Assembly: GCA_963520725.1 (NCBI GenBank)
Contig: CAUQSG010000005.1
Span: 1 to 53,090, forward strand
Source of the DNA: JABCPE02 sp963520725
GTDB taxonomy: Bacteria > Bacteroidota > Bacteroidia > Flavobacteriales > Weeksellaceae
Length of the DNA: 53,090 bases
Reading direction: 5' to 3'
Part shown: positions 26,602 to 35,027 of the stretch, piece by piece
How positions within the stretch are numbered: position 1 is the stretch's first letter
Layout: every line of letters begins with the position of its first letter
Translations under genes and position numbers: made by a program
Notes under the pieces: model-generated
What the model saw: the letters and a program-made list of their open reading frames with translations, nothing else
Told to the model about the DNA's origin: nothing
The model's database searches: none

Positions 26602-27366
26602 ATGAGCAAAACTTTAGTAGTCAATATAGGAAATACGAATATTCGTTTTGGGATATTCAGCGGTGATGAATGCCAGACATCATGGGTTATCAACACCAAG
26701 CCTTACCGCACGAAAGATGAATTTTATTCGCAGTTTCTTTTGTTTTATCAGACTTATCAGGTCAAAGCAGATGAGTTTCAGAAAATCATCATCGGTTCTG
26801 TGGTGCCGCAGCTTACAACGGTGATCAGCAGTGCTTTGAAGAAGATACATGGTCTGGAACCTGTTTTGGTAAATAGAAGCACGCCCTCTGGAGTCAGCCA
26901 TAAATCCAGCCAAATGGGAACTGATATTTATGCAAATTTGGTGGCGGCGCATTATCTTTATCCCAAAGACAAAAAGAAGATTATCATAGATTTTGGAACT
27001 GCTCTTACGGTGAGCTGTGTAGATGAAAAGGGTGAAACTCAGGGTGTTATCATTGCGCCTGGTATTATCACTTCGCTGAATAGTTTAGTTCAGCAGACTG
27101 CCCAGCTCCCAGAGATAGAGCTGGCTCCACCGAAAACAGTCTTGGGGCAGGATACAGTTTCCTGCATGGTCAGCGGTATGGTCTACGGCTATCTGGGAAT
27201 GGTGGAAGGCTTCATAGAAAGGGTGAATAACGAGGTAAAGGATAACTGCTTCGTAATCGCGACAGGTGGAGTTTCCCATATCTATAAACCACTGACTGAC
27301 AAAATAGATGTCGGCGACCATCTCCACACACTGAAAGGGCTTTATTTCTTGGGGAAGGAGGGGTAG
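26602..27366 (+). CDS. coaX: Type III pantothenate kinase
   Basis: This 254-residue ASKHA-fold kinase makes 4'-phosphopantothenate, the first step of coenzyme A synthesis. The phosphate loops NIGNTNIRFGIF (N-terminus) and IIDFGTALTVSCVDEKG are visible. GTDIYANLVAAHYLYP and ATGGVSHIYKPLTD are also family features. The length is normal. Its last 54 bases (from GDHLHTLKG on) are repeated 757 bases downstream, in front of a second lipoprotein gene, so this copy is intact and the downstream piece is a remnant. Confidence 0.95.
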   Translation: MSKTLVVNIGNTNIRFGIFSGDECQTSWVINTKPYRTKDEFYSQFLLFYQTYQVKADEFQKIIIGSVVPQLTTVISSALKKIHGLEPVLVNRSTPSGVSHKSSQMGTDIYANLVAAHYLYPKDKKKIIIDFGTALTVSCVDEKGETQGVIIAPGIITSLNSLVQQTAQLPEIELAPPKTVLGQDTVSCMVSGMVYGYLGMVEGFIERVNNEVKDNCFVIATGGVSHIYKPLTDKIDVGDHLHTLKGLYFLGKEG

Positions 27367-27482
27367 CTGGTTTCAAAAAATATGAAATAATGAAATACTT
27401 ATCAATTATCATTTTGTCTTTCGGTCTATTACTAAGTTGTAAAAAGCCGAAAGACAGAGTGGAAAAGAGGGAAGATGAAAAT
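27313..27482 (+). repeat. 170-bp direct repeat, copy 1 (coaX tail + lipoprotein signal)
   Basis: This copy spans the last 54 bases of coaX, the 23-base gap and the first 31 codons of the lipoprotein gene at 27390. It matches 28070-28239 with no gaps and three substitutions. Two of the three are synonymous in coaX and the lipoprotein, and one is in the gap. Confidence 0.97.
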
Positions 27483-28070
27483 TCGAAATTAACAGTAAAA
27501 GAACATTTTGCTGTTGCGACCAATGTTTCTTCATGGAAGAATTATAAAGAAAAAAGGGTTGATGATTCTACGAAATTCGTTTCAGGAGATTTTAATAATT
27601 ACTATATCACAGGATTTTTAGATAGTAAGGGGAAGAAAAAAGATTGGTGGAATATTACAGACAAAAACAATGATAAAAGTGTAAAATTACTTTATGAAAT
27701 CATTGAAAATAATGAGGAAATAAGTCAGTATATTTATTACAATTCAAAAGAAATAGATAAAACTAAAAGTAAGTTTTATGAAAAGAAGAAAATAGGAAGT
27801 GATACTTATAGAATGATTTTTTACACACCTATCGGTTTTACGAAAATAAATCAACAAGGAGATTTCGGCTATTACTTAAATTGTGATAATGAAAAGAAGG
27901 GAATAATAGATGTAAAATGCGATATGGAAAAAGGATATTACTATACTGATATTAAAAATATTGAAAAATGCAGTAAAATAAATATTATAGGTGCGTTTTT
28001 TGAATTATACCAAGATGGAGATGGGAATTTTGTAGAAAATACGATTTATGTCAAAGAAAGCCTAAAATAG
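27390..28070 (+). CDS. Hypothetical lipoprotein, variant 1 of a duplicated signal-peptide cassette
   Basis: This 226-residue protein has a lipobox (LLLSC, Cys17), so it is probably anchored in a membrane. Residues 1-31 are identical to the next lipoprotein; the rest is unrelated. The body is Lys/Asn/Tyr-rich with DWWNITDKNNDK, a Cys pair late in the protein (NCDNEKKGIIDVKCDMEKG) and no recognisable enzyme motif. The gene is very AT-rich: the block 27661-27720 has 12 G/C in 60. An immunity-type or surface role is possible but unproven. Confidence 0.75.
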   Translation: MKYLSIIILSFGLLLSCKKPKDRVEKREDENSKLTVKEHFAVATNVSSWKNYKEKRVDDSTKFVSGDFNNYYITGFLDSKGKKKDWWNITDKNNDKSVKLLYEIIENNEEISQYIYYNSKEIDKTKSKFYEKKKIGSDTYRMIFYTPIGFTKINQQGDFGYYLNCDNEKKGIIDVKCDMEKGYYYTDIKNIEKCSKINIIGAFFELYQDGDGNFVENTIYVKESLK

Positions 28071-28239
28071 GCGACCATCTCCACACGCTGAAAGGGCTTT
28101 ATTTCTTGGGGAAGGAGGGGTAGCTAGTTTCAAAAAATATGAAATAATGAAATATTTATCAATTATCATTTTGTCTTTCGGTCTATTACTAAGTTGTAAA
28201 AAGCCGAAAGACAGAGTGGAAAAGAGGGAAGATGAAAAT
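28070..28239 (+). repeat. 170-bp direct repeat, copy 2 (coaX-tail remnant + lipoprotein signal)
   Basis: This is the second copy of 27313-27482. Its first 54 bases are an orphan fragment of coaX (codons for GDHLHTLKGLYFLGKEG), beginning at the final base of the lipoprotein 1 stop codon. The rest is the gap and the 31 codons for the shared lipoprotein N-terminus. Confidence 0.97.
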
Positions 28240-28902
28240 ACAGTTCAAGAGCTTGTATACAGAAATGATAGTCTAGTTCAAGCAACAAACTTTACAAAAA
28301 ATGGAAATATATCCTACAAGGTAAAGTATAAAAAAGGTATTATATCCGAAATTAAAGACTACTATCCTAGTGGAAAATCTAAAATTGAAACAAAACTAAT
28401 TTGGTCAGAAGATAATCAAAATTACTATATAGAAAAAGCCTATTATACAAATGGGAAATTAGAATATGAAGGAGGGGTCAATATAATAAATGATAAAAAA
28501 TACAGAAGAGGCTGGTGGATATTTTATACAAAAGAAGGGAAGGCTAAACTTATGTTAGAATTCATTAATGAGGGAAAAATTGAAATTGAAAACCAAAGAA
28601 TAGTAATAGATGTAAATAATCAAACCATTAAAAAAAATGATAGCCATTTTTTTGAAAAAAAGATAATAGAAAAAAATAAAGACAGTATAAAGGTGAATAT
28701 AAAGTATTTTTCTCCCGATACTATTCTTGGTAATATACTTTATATTAGGGATGAAGAAGGGAATGAACTAAAACAAGTAAAGTCTAAAACAAAAGGTTAT
28801 GATTGGGATATTACAATAAGTAGCAAAGACCCCACAGTAAGAACCATAGTGAAAACAAAAAATGGAAAAGGAGCAAGATACTATTATGAAACCATAAAAT
28901 AA
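28147..28902 (+). CDS. MORN/YwqK-repeat lipoprotein, variant 2
   Basis: This 251-residue protein has the same first 31 residues and lipobox (Cys17) as the upstream gene. After residue 32 it carries MORN/YwqK-like repeats: FTKNGNISYKVKYKKG, YYPSGKSKIETKLIW, YYTNGKLEYEGGV and GWWIFYTKEGKAKLMLEF. These short beta-hairpins appear in proteins that databases sometimes call YwqK-family antitoxins, though evidence for toxin binding is thin. The last 80 residues are charged and unrecognised. A terminator lies about 80 bases downstream. Confidence 0.82.
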   Translation: MKYLSIIILSFGLLLSCKKPKDRVEKREDENTVQELVYRNDSLVQATNFTKNGNISYKVKYKKGIISEIKDYYPSGKSKIETKLIWSEDNQNYYIEKAYYTNGKLEYEGGVNIINDKKYRRGWWIFYTKEGKAKLMLEFINEGKIEIENQRIVIDVNNQTIKKNDSHFFEKKIIEKNKDSIKVNIKYFSPDTILGNILYIRDEEGNELKQVKSKTKGYDWDITISSKDPTVRTIVKTKNGKGARYYYETIK

Positions 28903-28979
28903 GCTATGATTCTAATAATTTAAATATAATCAGTAAACCTAATCAATCCTCAAAAACCTAGAATAAATACAAAAATACT

Positions 28980-29007
28980 AAATCCTCAGAGTGAAATTTG
29001 AGGATTT
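28980..29007 (+). terminator. Terminator after the lipoprotein pair
   Basis: A perfect 9-bp stem (AAATCCTCA / TGAGGATTT) with a 10-base loop is followed by TTTT. Confidence 0.8.
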
Positions 29008-29028
29008 TTTTAATCAGATAAAATCATT

Positions 29029-29036
29029 TAAATTTG
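29029..29036 (+). promoter_or_regulatory. Probable -7 box of mnmA-dprA
   Basis: TAAATTTG matches the Bacteroidetes -7 consensus. No good -33 TTG is present because the preceding bases are the terminator T-run. It implies an mnmA leader of about 115 bases containing a two-part hairpin (29111-29147). Confidence 0.4.
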
Positions 29037-29157
29037 CCTCTCAAAATGACAAATACAGATGTTTTTTTCTTGGTATTTGTTGTGTTTTTGATGGTTTAAT
29101 AAAAACGACACCCTATCGTATTTCCTCGTTTTATTGAGGTTTTAGGGATTTTAGCAT

Positions 29158-30345
29158 ATGAGAATAGTCGTAGGACTTTCAGGAGGCGTGGACAGCAGTG
29201 TTGCCGCCTACCTGTTGAAACAACAAGGACACGAGGTTATCGGGCTTTTCATGAGAAACTGGAATGATGCTTCGGTGACTTTGGAGGACGAATGCCCGTG
29301 GGTAGAGGATAGTAATGATGCCCTTCTGGTAGCGCAGAAACTGGGTATTCCTTTTCAGGTGATAGACATGAGCGAACTTTACAAAGAAAGAATCGTAGAT
29401 TACATGTTCTCTGAATACGAAAAAGGAAGAACGCCCAATCCAGATATTCTCTGTAATAGAGAAGTGAAATTTGATGTTTTTCTTCAGACAGCTTTGTCTT
29501 TGGGTGCTGACAAGGTGGCAACGGGGCATTACGCCAGAGTTTCCTCTTTCGTGGATGAGAGAGGGAAGGAAATCTATCAGCTTCTCGCAGGAAAGGATAA
29601 TAATAAAGACCAAAGCTATTTTTTGTGTCAATTAAATCAAAATCAATTATCAAAAGCCCTATTCCCGATAGGAGAACTGACCAAGCCCGAAGTGCGAGAA
29701 ATCGCAAGAGAAATAGGGCTGGTAACTGCTGATAAAAAGGATTCTCAGGGGCTTTGTTTCATCGGAAAGGTGAGCCTGCCGACATTTCTGCAGCAGCAGC
29801 TAATTCCGAAAGAAGGCGAAATCGTGGAGATTTTCAGCGATTACAAAGAATTTCATAAAGAAAAGCCTGTTTTTGAAACTAAACTTGATGAATTGAAATA
29901 TCTTTCAAAGAAAATAAAATACCAAAAAGAAGACGGAAAAGTCATCGGAAAGCACCAAGGTGCGCAGTTTTTTACCATAGGACAGAGCAAAGGCTTGGGA
30001 ATAGGCGGACATAAGGAATCCTGCTTCATCATTGACCGCGATATGGAAAACAACATTCTTTTTGTGGGCGAGGGCAAAAATTTCCCTGGACTTTACCGAA
30101 AAGCATTGAAAATCAATAATGATGAGGTGCATTGGGTTCGTGAAGATTTAAGGCTGAAAAATGGAGAATCCATGAAAATAAAAGCAAGGATAAGATACCG
30201 CCAGCCTTTGGAAGATGCGGTGCTTTATCAGTATGAAGAGGGATTTTTCATAGAGTTTGAAAATCCGCAGTCAGCGATAGCAGAAGGGCAGTTCGCTGCG
30301 TGGTATCAGGGCGAAGAATTGCTGGGAAGCGGCGTAATTTCATAA
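29158..30345 (+). CDS. mnmA: tRNA-specific 2-thiouridylase MnmA
   Basis: This 395-residue enzyme thiolates U34 of tRNA-Lys, -Glu and -Gln. The PP-loop GLSGGVDSS starts at residue 6. The catalytic cysteines lie in NPDILCNREVKF and DSQGLCFIGK, with KDQSYFLCQL between them. The length is slightly above the family's usual 360-380, with an insertion around FSDYKEFHKEKPVFETKLDE as in other Bacteroidetes. Its stop is directly followed by the dprA ATG, so the two are co-transcribed. Confidence 0.97.
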   Translation: MRIVVGLSGGVDSSVAAYLLKQQGHEVIGLFMRNWNDASVTLEDECPWVEDSNDALLVAQKLGIPFQVIDMSELYKERIVDYMFSEYEKGRTPNPDILCNREVKFDVFLQTALSLGADKVATGHYARVSSFVDERGKEIYQLLAGKDNNKDQSYFLCQLNQNQLSKALFPIGELTKPEVREIAREIGLVTADKKDSQGLCFIGKVSLPTFLQQQLIPKEGEIVEIFSDYKEFHKEKPVFETKLDELKYLSKKIKYQKEDGKVIGKHQGAQFFTIGQSKGLGIGGHKESCFIIDRDMENNILFVGEGKNFPGLYRKALKINNDEVHWVREDLRLKNGESMKIKARIRYRQPLEDAVLYQYEEGFFIEFENPQSAIAEGQFAAWYQGEELLGSGVIS

Positions 30346-31461
30346 ATGAAAATAGTGGCAGATTCGGAAGAAATATTGTATTCTATTGCGCTCAGGGCGT
30401 GTCCTTTGGTGGGCGATGTCAATTTCATGAAACTGGTCTCCATAACGGGCTCGGCAAGAGAAACATGGAAACTTTCCAAATCTGTTCTGCAAGAAATTTC
30501 TGGCATTGGAACGCAGATTTCAAAGGGAATCGGCGATGATACTTTTCTGAAATTTGCGGAAAAAGAACTGCTTTTTTGCGAAAAAAATAACATTAAAGTC
30601 AAACTGAGGCACCAGAGCGAGCTTCCACAGCTGTTGTCAGAGTGTCCAGATGCTCCTGCTGTGCTTTATCAAAAGGGAGATTTTAATGAAGATTTAAAAC
30701 TGATAAGCATAGTCGGAACCCGTAAAATGACCGCTTATGGAAAGAAATTCATAGAAGAACTTTCCGAGGTTTTAAGGAATAAAAATGTGCTGATAGTGAG
30801 TGGTTTGGCTTTGGGAACGGATGGATATGCCCACCAGCAGGCTCTTAATCATAATATTCCTACGGTGGGAGTTTTGGCTCATGGTCTGCATATGATTTAC
30901 CCAGCGGTTCACGAGAAAATGTCAAAAGATATTTTGGAAAACGGAGGAGCGCTGTTGTCAGAATTTAATTCCAGCGAAAAGCCAGACCGAGAACATTTTT
31001 TGCAGAGAAATAGAATAGTAGCGGGGATTTCCCAATTTACCATCGTGGTGGAAACGGCTTTTGGGGGCGGTTCTATGAGTACCGTGAGCTACGCCAATCA
31101 GTATAATAGAGAGGTTTTGGCGCTGCCAGGGCGTTTTGGGGATAAATACAGTCAGGGATGTAATATGATAATTGCCCAAAATAAGGCAAAAATTTTGGCT
31201 TCGTTTCAAGATGTTTTGGATGAATTGGGCGATAATTATCCATCCGTGAAACAGCCACAGCTATTTGAACCAAAGGAAATAGAGGTGGAAGAAAGACTGA
31301 AACCAGCCTACCAGCTCATTGCAGAAAATTCTCCTATTTCGCTGGATGACCTCAGTCTAAAATTAGAAATGCCGCCTTTCAAACTGCTACCGATTTTATT
31401 AGATTTAGAATTGTTAGGCTACATCAAAGCCCTTTCAGGGAAGCAGTATGTGATGGCTTAG
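30346..31461 (+). CDS. dprA: DNA-processing protein DprA
   Basis: This 371-residue protein loads RecA on incoming single-stranded DNA during natural transformation. An N-terminal helix-hairpin-helix-like part (LQEISGIGTQISKGI) precedes the extended Rossmann core with ISIVGTRKMTAYGKKFIEEL, SGLALGTDGYAHQQAL, AHGLHMIYPAVH and a C-terminal winged-helix (SLDDLSLKLEMPPFKLLPIL). The length is normal for full DprA. It begins on the base after the mnmA stop. A 12-bp hairpin terminator follows 70 bases downstream. Confidence 0.95.
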   Translation: MKIVADSEEILYSIALRACPLVGDVNFMKLVSITGSARETWKLSKSVLQEISGIGTQISKGIGDDTFLKFAEKELLFCEKNNIKVKLRHQSELPQLLSECPDAPAVLYQKGDFNEDLKLISIVGTRKMTAYGKKFIEELSEVLRNKNVLIVSGLALGTDGYAHQQALNHNIPTVGVLAHGLHMIYPAVHEKMSKDILENGGALLSEFNSSEKPDREHFLQRNRIVAGISQFTIVVETAFGGGSMSTVSYANQYNREVLALPGRFGDKYSQGCNMIIAQNKAKILASFQDVLDELGDNYPSVKQPQLFEPKEIEVEERLKPAYQLIAENSPISLDDLSLKLEMPPFKLLPILLDLELLGYIKALSGKQYVMA

Positions 31462-31530
31462 AATAAAAATAGAAGAAGGAAAATAAAGTGCTAAGGATTT
31501 TAAATAAAAACTTTTTGGAAAATATTTATA

Positions 31531-31561
31531 AAAATAATCAATCATAATAATTGATTATTTT
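31531..31561 (+). terminator. Terminator of mnmA-dprA
   Basis: An 11-12 bp AT-rich stem (AAATAATCAAT / ATTGATTATTT) with a 7-base loop is followed by a T-run. It lies directly before the promoter of the next gene. Confidence 0.7.
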
Positions 31562-31564
31562 TTA

Positions 31565-31594
31565 TTGATAGAAAATTATTATTTCGTAAATTTG
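31565..31594 (+). promoter_or_regulatory. Promoter of the metzincin-like protein gene
   Basis: TTG at 31565-31567 and TAAATTTG at 31587-31594 are exactly 19 bases apart. Confidence 0.75.
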
Positions 31595-31620
31595 CCGCCG
31601 GTTTCAAAAATACACAATAT

Positions 31621-32871
31621 ATGCAAAAAATCTATTCTTTATTAATTTTCTTATCAATTATTTCCTATGGACAACAGGGTAGAGTAGGAATAAATACAGA
31701 CTCTCCAGAAGCGACACTTGATATCAAGGAAAAACCTCTGGATGAGATGCCAGAAGGGTATTCACAGGGGGTGTCTTTCCCTAATTTTACAACCAAAGAA
31801 AGAAAAACATTTACTGAGGTAAAGCTTGGAACAATGATTTACAACACGACTAAAAATCGTTTGGAGATTTATACTGTTGTGAATGGAAAAGAGGGCTGGT
31901 ATAGTATAGGGGTAGTGGAGGAAGAGCCATTGTCTACCAAAACAATCAGCGCAGCAGACATAGCGCAGAAACAAAAAATCATGTTTCAGGATGATGAGCC
32001 AGAGAGTGTTCTTTTTGATGGTAACCAGAGAGGTTTTCATCTGAATGCGATGGTTCAGGTAGGCAAGATTGATAAAAATAAATTCAGAATTCGTAATTTC
32101 TTGCCTCGTAAATTTAATGATGTAGAGATATATTTTAAGAATGCTAATACTGCTGCACCTGTGAAAATTCTTGTATTAGAAGAACTTGCAGCTTTGTCAG
32201 AAGTGGAAATAGACCTTCCTTTCGATGGTGGAAGCCTTCGCTTTGAGGATGCGGATGGAAATGCTGAGTCTTATGCAGCATCAGACCTTAAAACAGATGA
32301 TTACACGCTGAGTGTAGATGTTCCTGATAATTTCTTGTTCCAAAGAATGAAAACTATAAAACATAAAACATTTATTAGTTTTGGTAAATTTGGTACAGGG
32401 AACTGGGGTACAACGACAGCTGAGCATATTCGCCAATATTTACCTATCATTGCTAATATGGCTTATCTATATAGTAGTGAGAAATTTAGAACTAGATTTA
32501 TGGATTTTCCACATGTACTCTATGATAATGGTAAAAAACCTATAAATAGAGAGGCTGTTTATAATAAGATGTTTTCTGTTCCACACCAAGTTTTTGGAGT
32601 AACTACTGGAGTAGAAGGCTTAGGTGGAGGAAATGTTTTTGGTATACACCAGCGTTTCTTACAATATGATGATTATTATAGTCAGCTTAGCCATTGGGCT
32701 CTTGAATGTTGGTCTCATGAATTTGGCCATGTGCTAGACTTTAGTCATGATAGTAATATGACCTATAGAGGAGGACCAGACAACAAAGGTTATGTAGATA
32801 TAGTAATAAGACTATATGGGGATTTATTACGAAATGGAGATATTCCTTTCTGGAAGAATCCTTACAAATAA
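31621..32871 (+). CDS. Secreted metzincin-like zinc metalloprotease, family unassigned
   Basis: This 416-residue protein has a short signal peptide (LLIFLSIISYGQQ) and a flavobacterial surface-protein opening, GRVGINTDSPEATLDIKEKP. Near the C-terminus, residues 366-376 read HEFGHVLDFSH, matching metzincin HExxHxxGxxH except for Asp in place of Gly. SNMTY follows three residues later, which looks like a Met-turn. The middle (130-280) is beta-rich and unrecognised. The protein ends only 46 residues after HEFGH. It stands alone with its own promoter and terminator. Protease activity is inferred from the motif. Confidence 0.75.
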   Translation: MQKIYSLLIFLSIISYGQQGRVGINTDSPEATLDIKEKPLDEMPEGYSQGVSFPNFTTKERKTFTEVKLGTMIYNTTKNRLEIYTVVNGKEGWYSIGVVEEEPLSTKTISAADIAQKQKIMFQDDEPESVLFDGNQRGFHLNAMVQVGKIDKNKFRIRNFLPRKFNDVEIYFKNANTAAPVKILVLEELAALSEVEIDLPFDGGSLRFEDADGNAESYAASDLKTDDYTLSVDVPDNFLFQRMKTIKHKTFISFGKFGTGNWGTTTAEHIRQYLPIIANMAYLYSSEKFRTRFMDFPHVLYDNGKKPINREAVYNKMFSVPHQVFGVTTGVEGLGGGNVFGIHQRFLQYDDYYSQLSHWALECWSHEFGHVLDFSHDSNMTYRGGPDNKGYVDIVIRLYGDLLRNGDIPFWKNPYK

Positions 32872-32875
32872 AAAT

Positions 32876-32903
32876 AAAAAGCCTGTTAATAAATAGGCTT
32901 TTT
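32876..32903 (+). terminator. Terminator of the metzincin-like gene
   Basis: A 9-bp stem (AAAAAGCCT / AGGCTTTTT) with a 10-base loop. The T-rich arm doubles as the T-run; it can also act for the convergent ClbS-like gene. Confidence 0.8.
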
Positions 32904-32922
32904 CTGTTGCATTAAAGATAAA

Positions 32923-33414
32923 CTATTTTAATCCTTTTTTTATTAGTTTTAAAGCCCAGTCATAATGGCTGGAGGTTGCCGAAATAAGGTAAGACCCTAG
33001 CGAAGTAGAACCTGTCCATTTGTATTTTTTCTTGGTGAAAAGCTCTTCATCGGTATGTTTTTCTATAATGGAAAACACTTTTTCAAATGATTTTTGGAAT
33101 AAAATAAGGGCTTCATCAAATGAAATATTCTGACAGCTTTCCCAAATTTCTCGGTTGAGTTTCGGTGTATCGGCAAAGGTGTAGCCCTCTTTGGGAATGG
33201 CAGGTTTTTCGCCTTGTATGCCTGTTTTGTACCAATTTAGAAACATTTCATGCCAGTGGTGGAGATGTCCTAAAACATCACGAATATTTCTATTCATGGT
33301 GTTTCCTCTGAATTCTTTGTTGGGATTTTTCTGAGTAGAAACGAAACCCATCAAGTTTTTGAAATTTTCTTGGCTCAGCTGGAGAAGTTCAGTTTTAGAA
33401 GTTGGTCTCGGCAT
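32923..33414 (-). CDS. ClbS/DfsB-family four-helix (DinB-like) protein
   Basis: This 163-residue soluble protein begins MPRPTSKTELLQLSQENFKN and has HLHHWHEMFLNWYK and a C-terminal SATSSHYDWALKLIKKGLK. These conserved His residues and the four-helix pattern match the ClbS/DfsB group within the DinB-like superfamily. ClbS protects against colibactin by hydrolysing its cyclopropane. Most homologues lie outside colibactin clusters, so the substrate here is unknown. It is a separate unit downstream of the tig terminator. Confidence 0.88.
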   Translation of the reverse strand: MPRPTSKTELLQLSQENFKNLMGFVSTQKNPNKEFRGNTMNRNIRDVLGHLHHWHEMFLNWYKTGIQGEKPAIPKEGYTFADTPKLNREIWESCQNISFDEALILFQKSFEKVFSIIEKHTDEELFTKKKYKWTGSTSLGSYLISATSSHYDWALKLIKKGLK

Positions 33415-33435
33415 GTGGGTTTATTTTAAAATTAT

Positions 33436-33469
33436 AAAAAATGCGGTTCTTTTCGAGACCGCATTTTTT
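33436..33469 (-). terminator. Terminator of tig
   Basis: A perfect 12-bp stem (AAAAAATGCGGT / ACCGCATTTTTT) with a 10-base loop lies 8 bases past the tig stop on the minus strand. Confidence 0.88.
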
Positions 33470-33477
33470 AGTTAGAT

Positions 33478-34830
33478 TTATTTATCTTCTTTTTTAGATT
33501 TAGTTTGAATTTCTTTCATGAACTCGTCATAAGAGATTTTCTTTTCTGTTTTTTTAGCTTTTTCTAAAACTACACTTCTGATTTTTATTAAAAGAACCTC
33601 AGAAGAATATCTTCTCATTTGTTCTCTGTCTCTCAGCATTTCTAGCACATATTTGTGTAGTTCTTGCTCACCGATGTGGTGTACTCCGTGAGACATCAGC
33701 TGATTTCTGAAAGAAAGTTTTGCATGCTCTAATACTTCTTCGAAATCATACTGAATATTATTAGAAACTCTTAGTTTGTTTTCTACCATCTGAGCGATTA
33801 AAGCAGATTTTTCGTTTGCTATGATTTGTTTCGCTCTGTCTTCTTCAGTGATTTCTGGATTAGAATACATTACCCATTTTACTAGGAATGCTTCTGGAAT
33901 TTTTAGGAAATCTTCTTTGTAGATTTGTTCTAAAACTTTGCTTACGAATACAGCTTCAGAATTTTGTTTGAAGAAATCATCCAATTCAGATTTTACTCTT
34001 GCTTTTAGTTCTTCTTCAGATTTGATTTCATCTTTTCCGTAAACTTTATCGAATAATTCTTGGTTAAGCTCAGCATCTTTTAATTCAAAGATTTCCTGAA
34101 CTTTTACTTGGAATTTTTCATTTCCTAAATGTGTGATTTCTATATCGTGGAAACCTAATTCTCTTGCGAGTTCATTGTCGTTTGCTTTTAATTCTTCTGC
34201 GGAGATTTCTTTAGTTTCACCTACTTTTAGTCCTTTTAGAATAGGGAATATAGCAGTGTTTTCTTCTGTTGCAGAAAGATATTTAGGCTTGTGTACAGGT
34301 TTTGCATCACCTTCCACGATTTCAGTAACTTCAAAGTTAATGTGAGAGTTTTTCGTTGCTTTGTCTTTAACAACTTTTTCAGCAAATCTTTTTTGCATAT
34401 TTCCTACGCTCTTCATTACTTCTTTGTCAGTAGCTTCTACTTCGTAGTATTCAGCAGCGTATTTAGATAAGTCAATTTCGAATTCTGGCTCGAAACCAAT
34501 TTCGAAACTTACAGAAACCTCCTCAGCATTGAAATCTAATGCCTGTGTATCCTGTGGAATAGGCTGTCCTAGAAGTCTTATGTTGTTATCAGCAACATAT
34601 TTGTCCAAAGACTCAGAAATCTTTCTGTTGATTTCTTCTAGTGTAACGGCTTCTTCATATTGTTTTTTGATAAGGCTCATAGGCGCTTTCCCTTTTCTGA
34701 AGCCAGGTATAGTTGCTCTTTTAGCATAAGAGTTTAGTGCATCATCTACTTTTTCCTTGTAATCTGATTTATTCAGTGTAATTGTAAGTAAAGCACTTAC
34801 ATCATCGTGGTTAGTTCTCGTAACATTCAT
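33478..34830 (-). CDS. tig: Trigger factor (ribosome-associated chaperone)
   Basis: This 450-residue protein has the ribosome-binding N-terminal domain with the signature loop PGFRKGKAPMSLIKKQYEEA. A diverged peptidyl-prolyl isomerase middle domain (about 150-240) and an all-helical C-terminal chaperone domain follow. It shields nascent chains at the ribosome exit. The ATG at 34830 (MNVTRTNHDD) is preferred: a longer frame to 34893 passes through a TACTTTTG promoter box. It is divergent from rpoB. Confidence 0.93.
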   Translation of the reverse strand: MNVTRTNHDDVSALLTITLNKSDYKEKVDDALNSYAKRATIPGFRKGKAPMSLIKKQYEEAVTLEEINRKISESLDKYVADNNIRLLGQPIPQDTQALDFNAEEVSVSFEIGFEPEFEIDLSKYAAEYYEVEATDKEVMKSVGNMQKRFAEKVVKDKATKNSHINFEVTEIVEGDAKPVHKPKYLSATEENTAIFPILKGLKVGETKEISAEELKANDNELARELGFHDIEITHLGNEKFQVKVQEIFELKDAELNQELFDKVYGKDEIKSEEELKARVKSELDDFFKQNSEAVFVSKVLEQIYKEDFLKIPEAFLVKWVMYSNPEITEEDRAKQIIANEKSALIAQMVENKLRVSNNIQYDFEEVLEHAKLSFRNQLMSHGVHHIGEQELHKYVLEMLRDREQMRRYSSEVLLIKIRSVVLEKAKKTEKKISYDEFMKEIQTKSKKEDK

Positions 34831-34852
34831 TTTCCTGAAAATTTTTAAAGTG

Positions 34853-34860
34853 CAAAAGTA
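34853..34860 (-). promoter_or_regulatory. -7 box of the tig promoter
   Basis: Read on the minus strand, TACTTTTG matches TAnnTTTG 22 bases before the tig ATG. The -33 element is weak. Confidence 0.5.
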
Positions 34861-34986
34861 CAATTTTTTGTTTAAAAAATCTCTTTTTTCCATGTGAAAT
34901 TTCTCATAAATCTATGATTTTATTTCAAGTCTAATAAATACTGACTATCAATTAGTTATAAGTTTAACTAAAATTAACTTTAATTT

Positions 34987-35021
34987 TTTGCCAAATATTT
35001 CCCGAAAATAAATTATATTTG
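34987..35021 (+). promoter_or_regulatory. Promoter of rpoB-rpoC
   Basis: A perfect TATATTTG box (35014-35021) is preceded by TTTG at 34987-34990, 23 bases upstream. It predicts a start near 35028 and therefore a leader of about 310 bases before the rpoB ATG. Confidence 0.6.
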
Positions 35022-35027
35022 CAGACC

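Noticed and set aside
27313..28239. Insertion sequence or transposon explaining the 170-bp repeat
   Set aside because: No transposase, terminal inverted repeats or target duplication; the repeat contains coaX and lipoprotein coding sequence.
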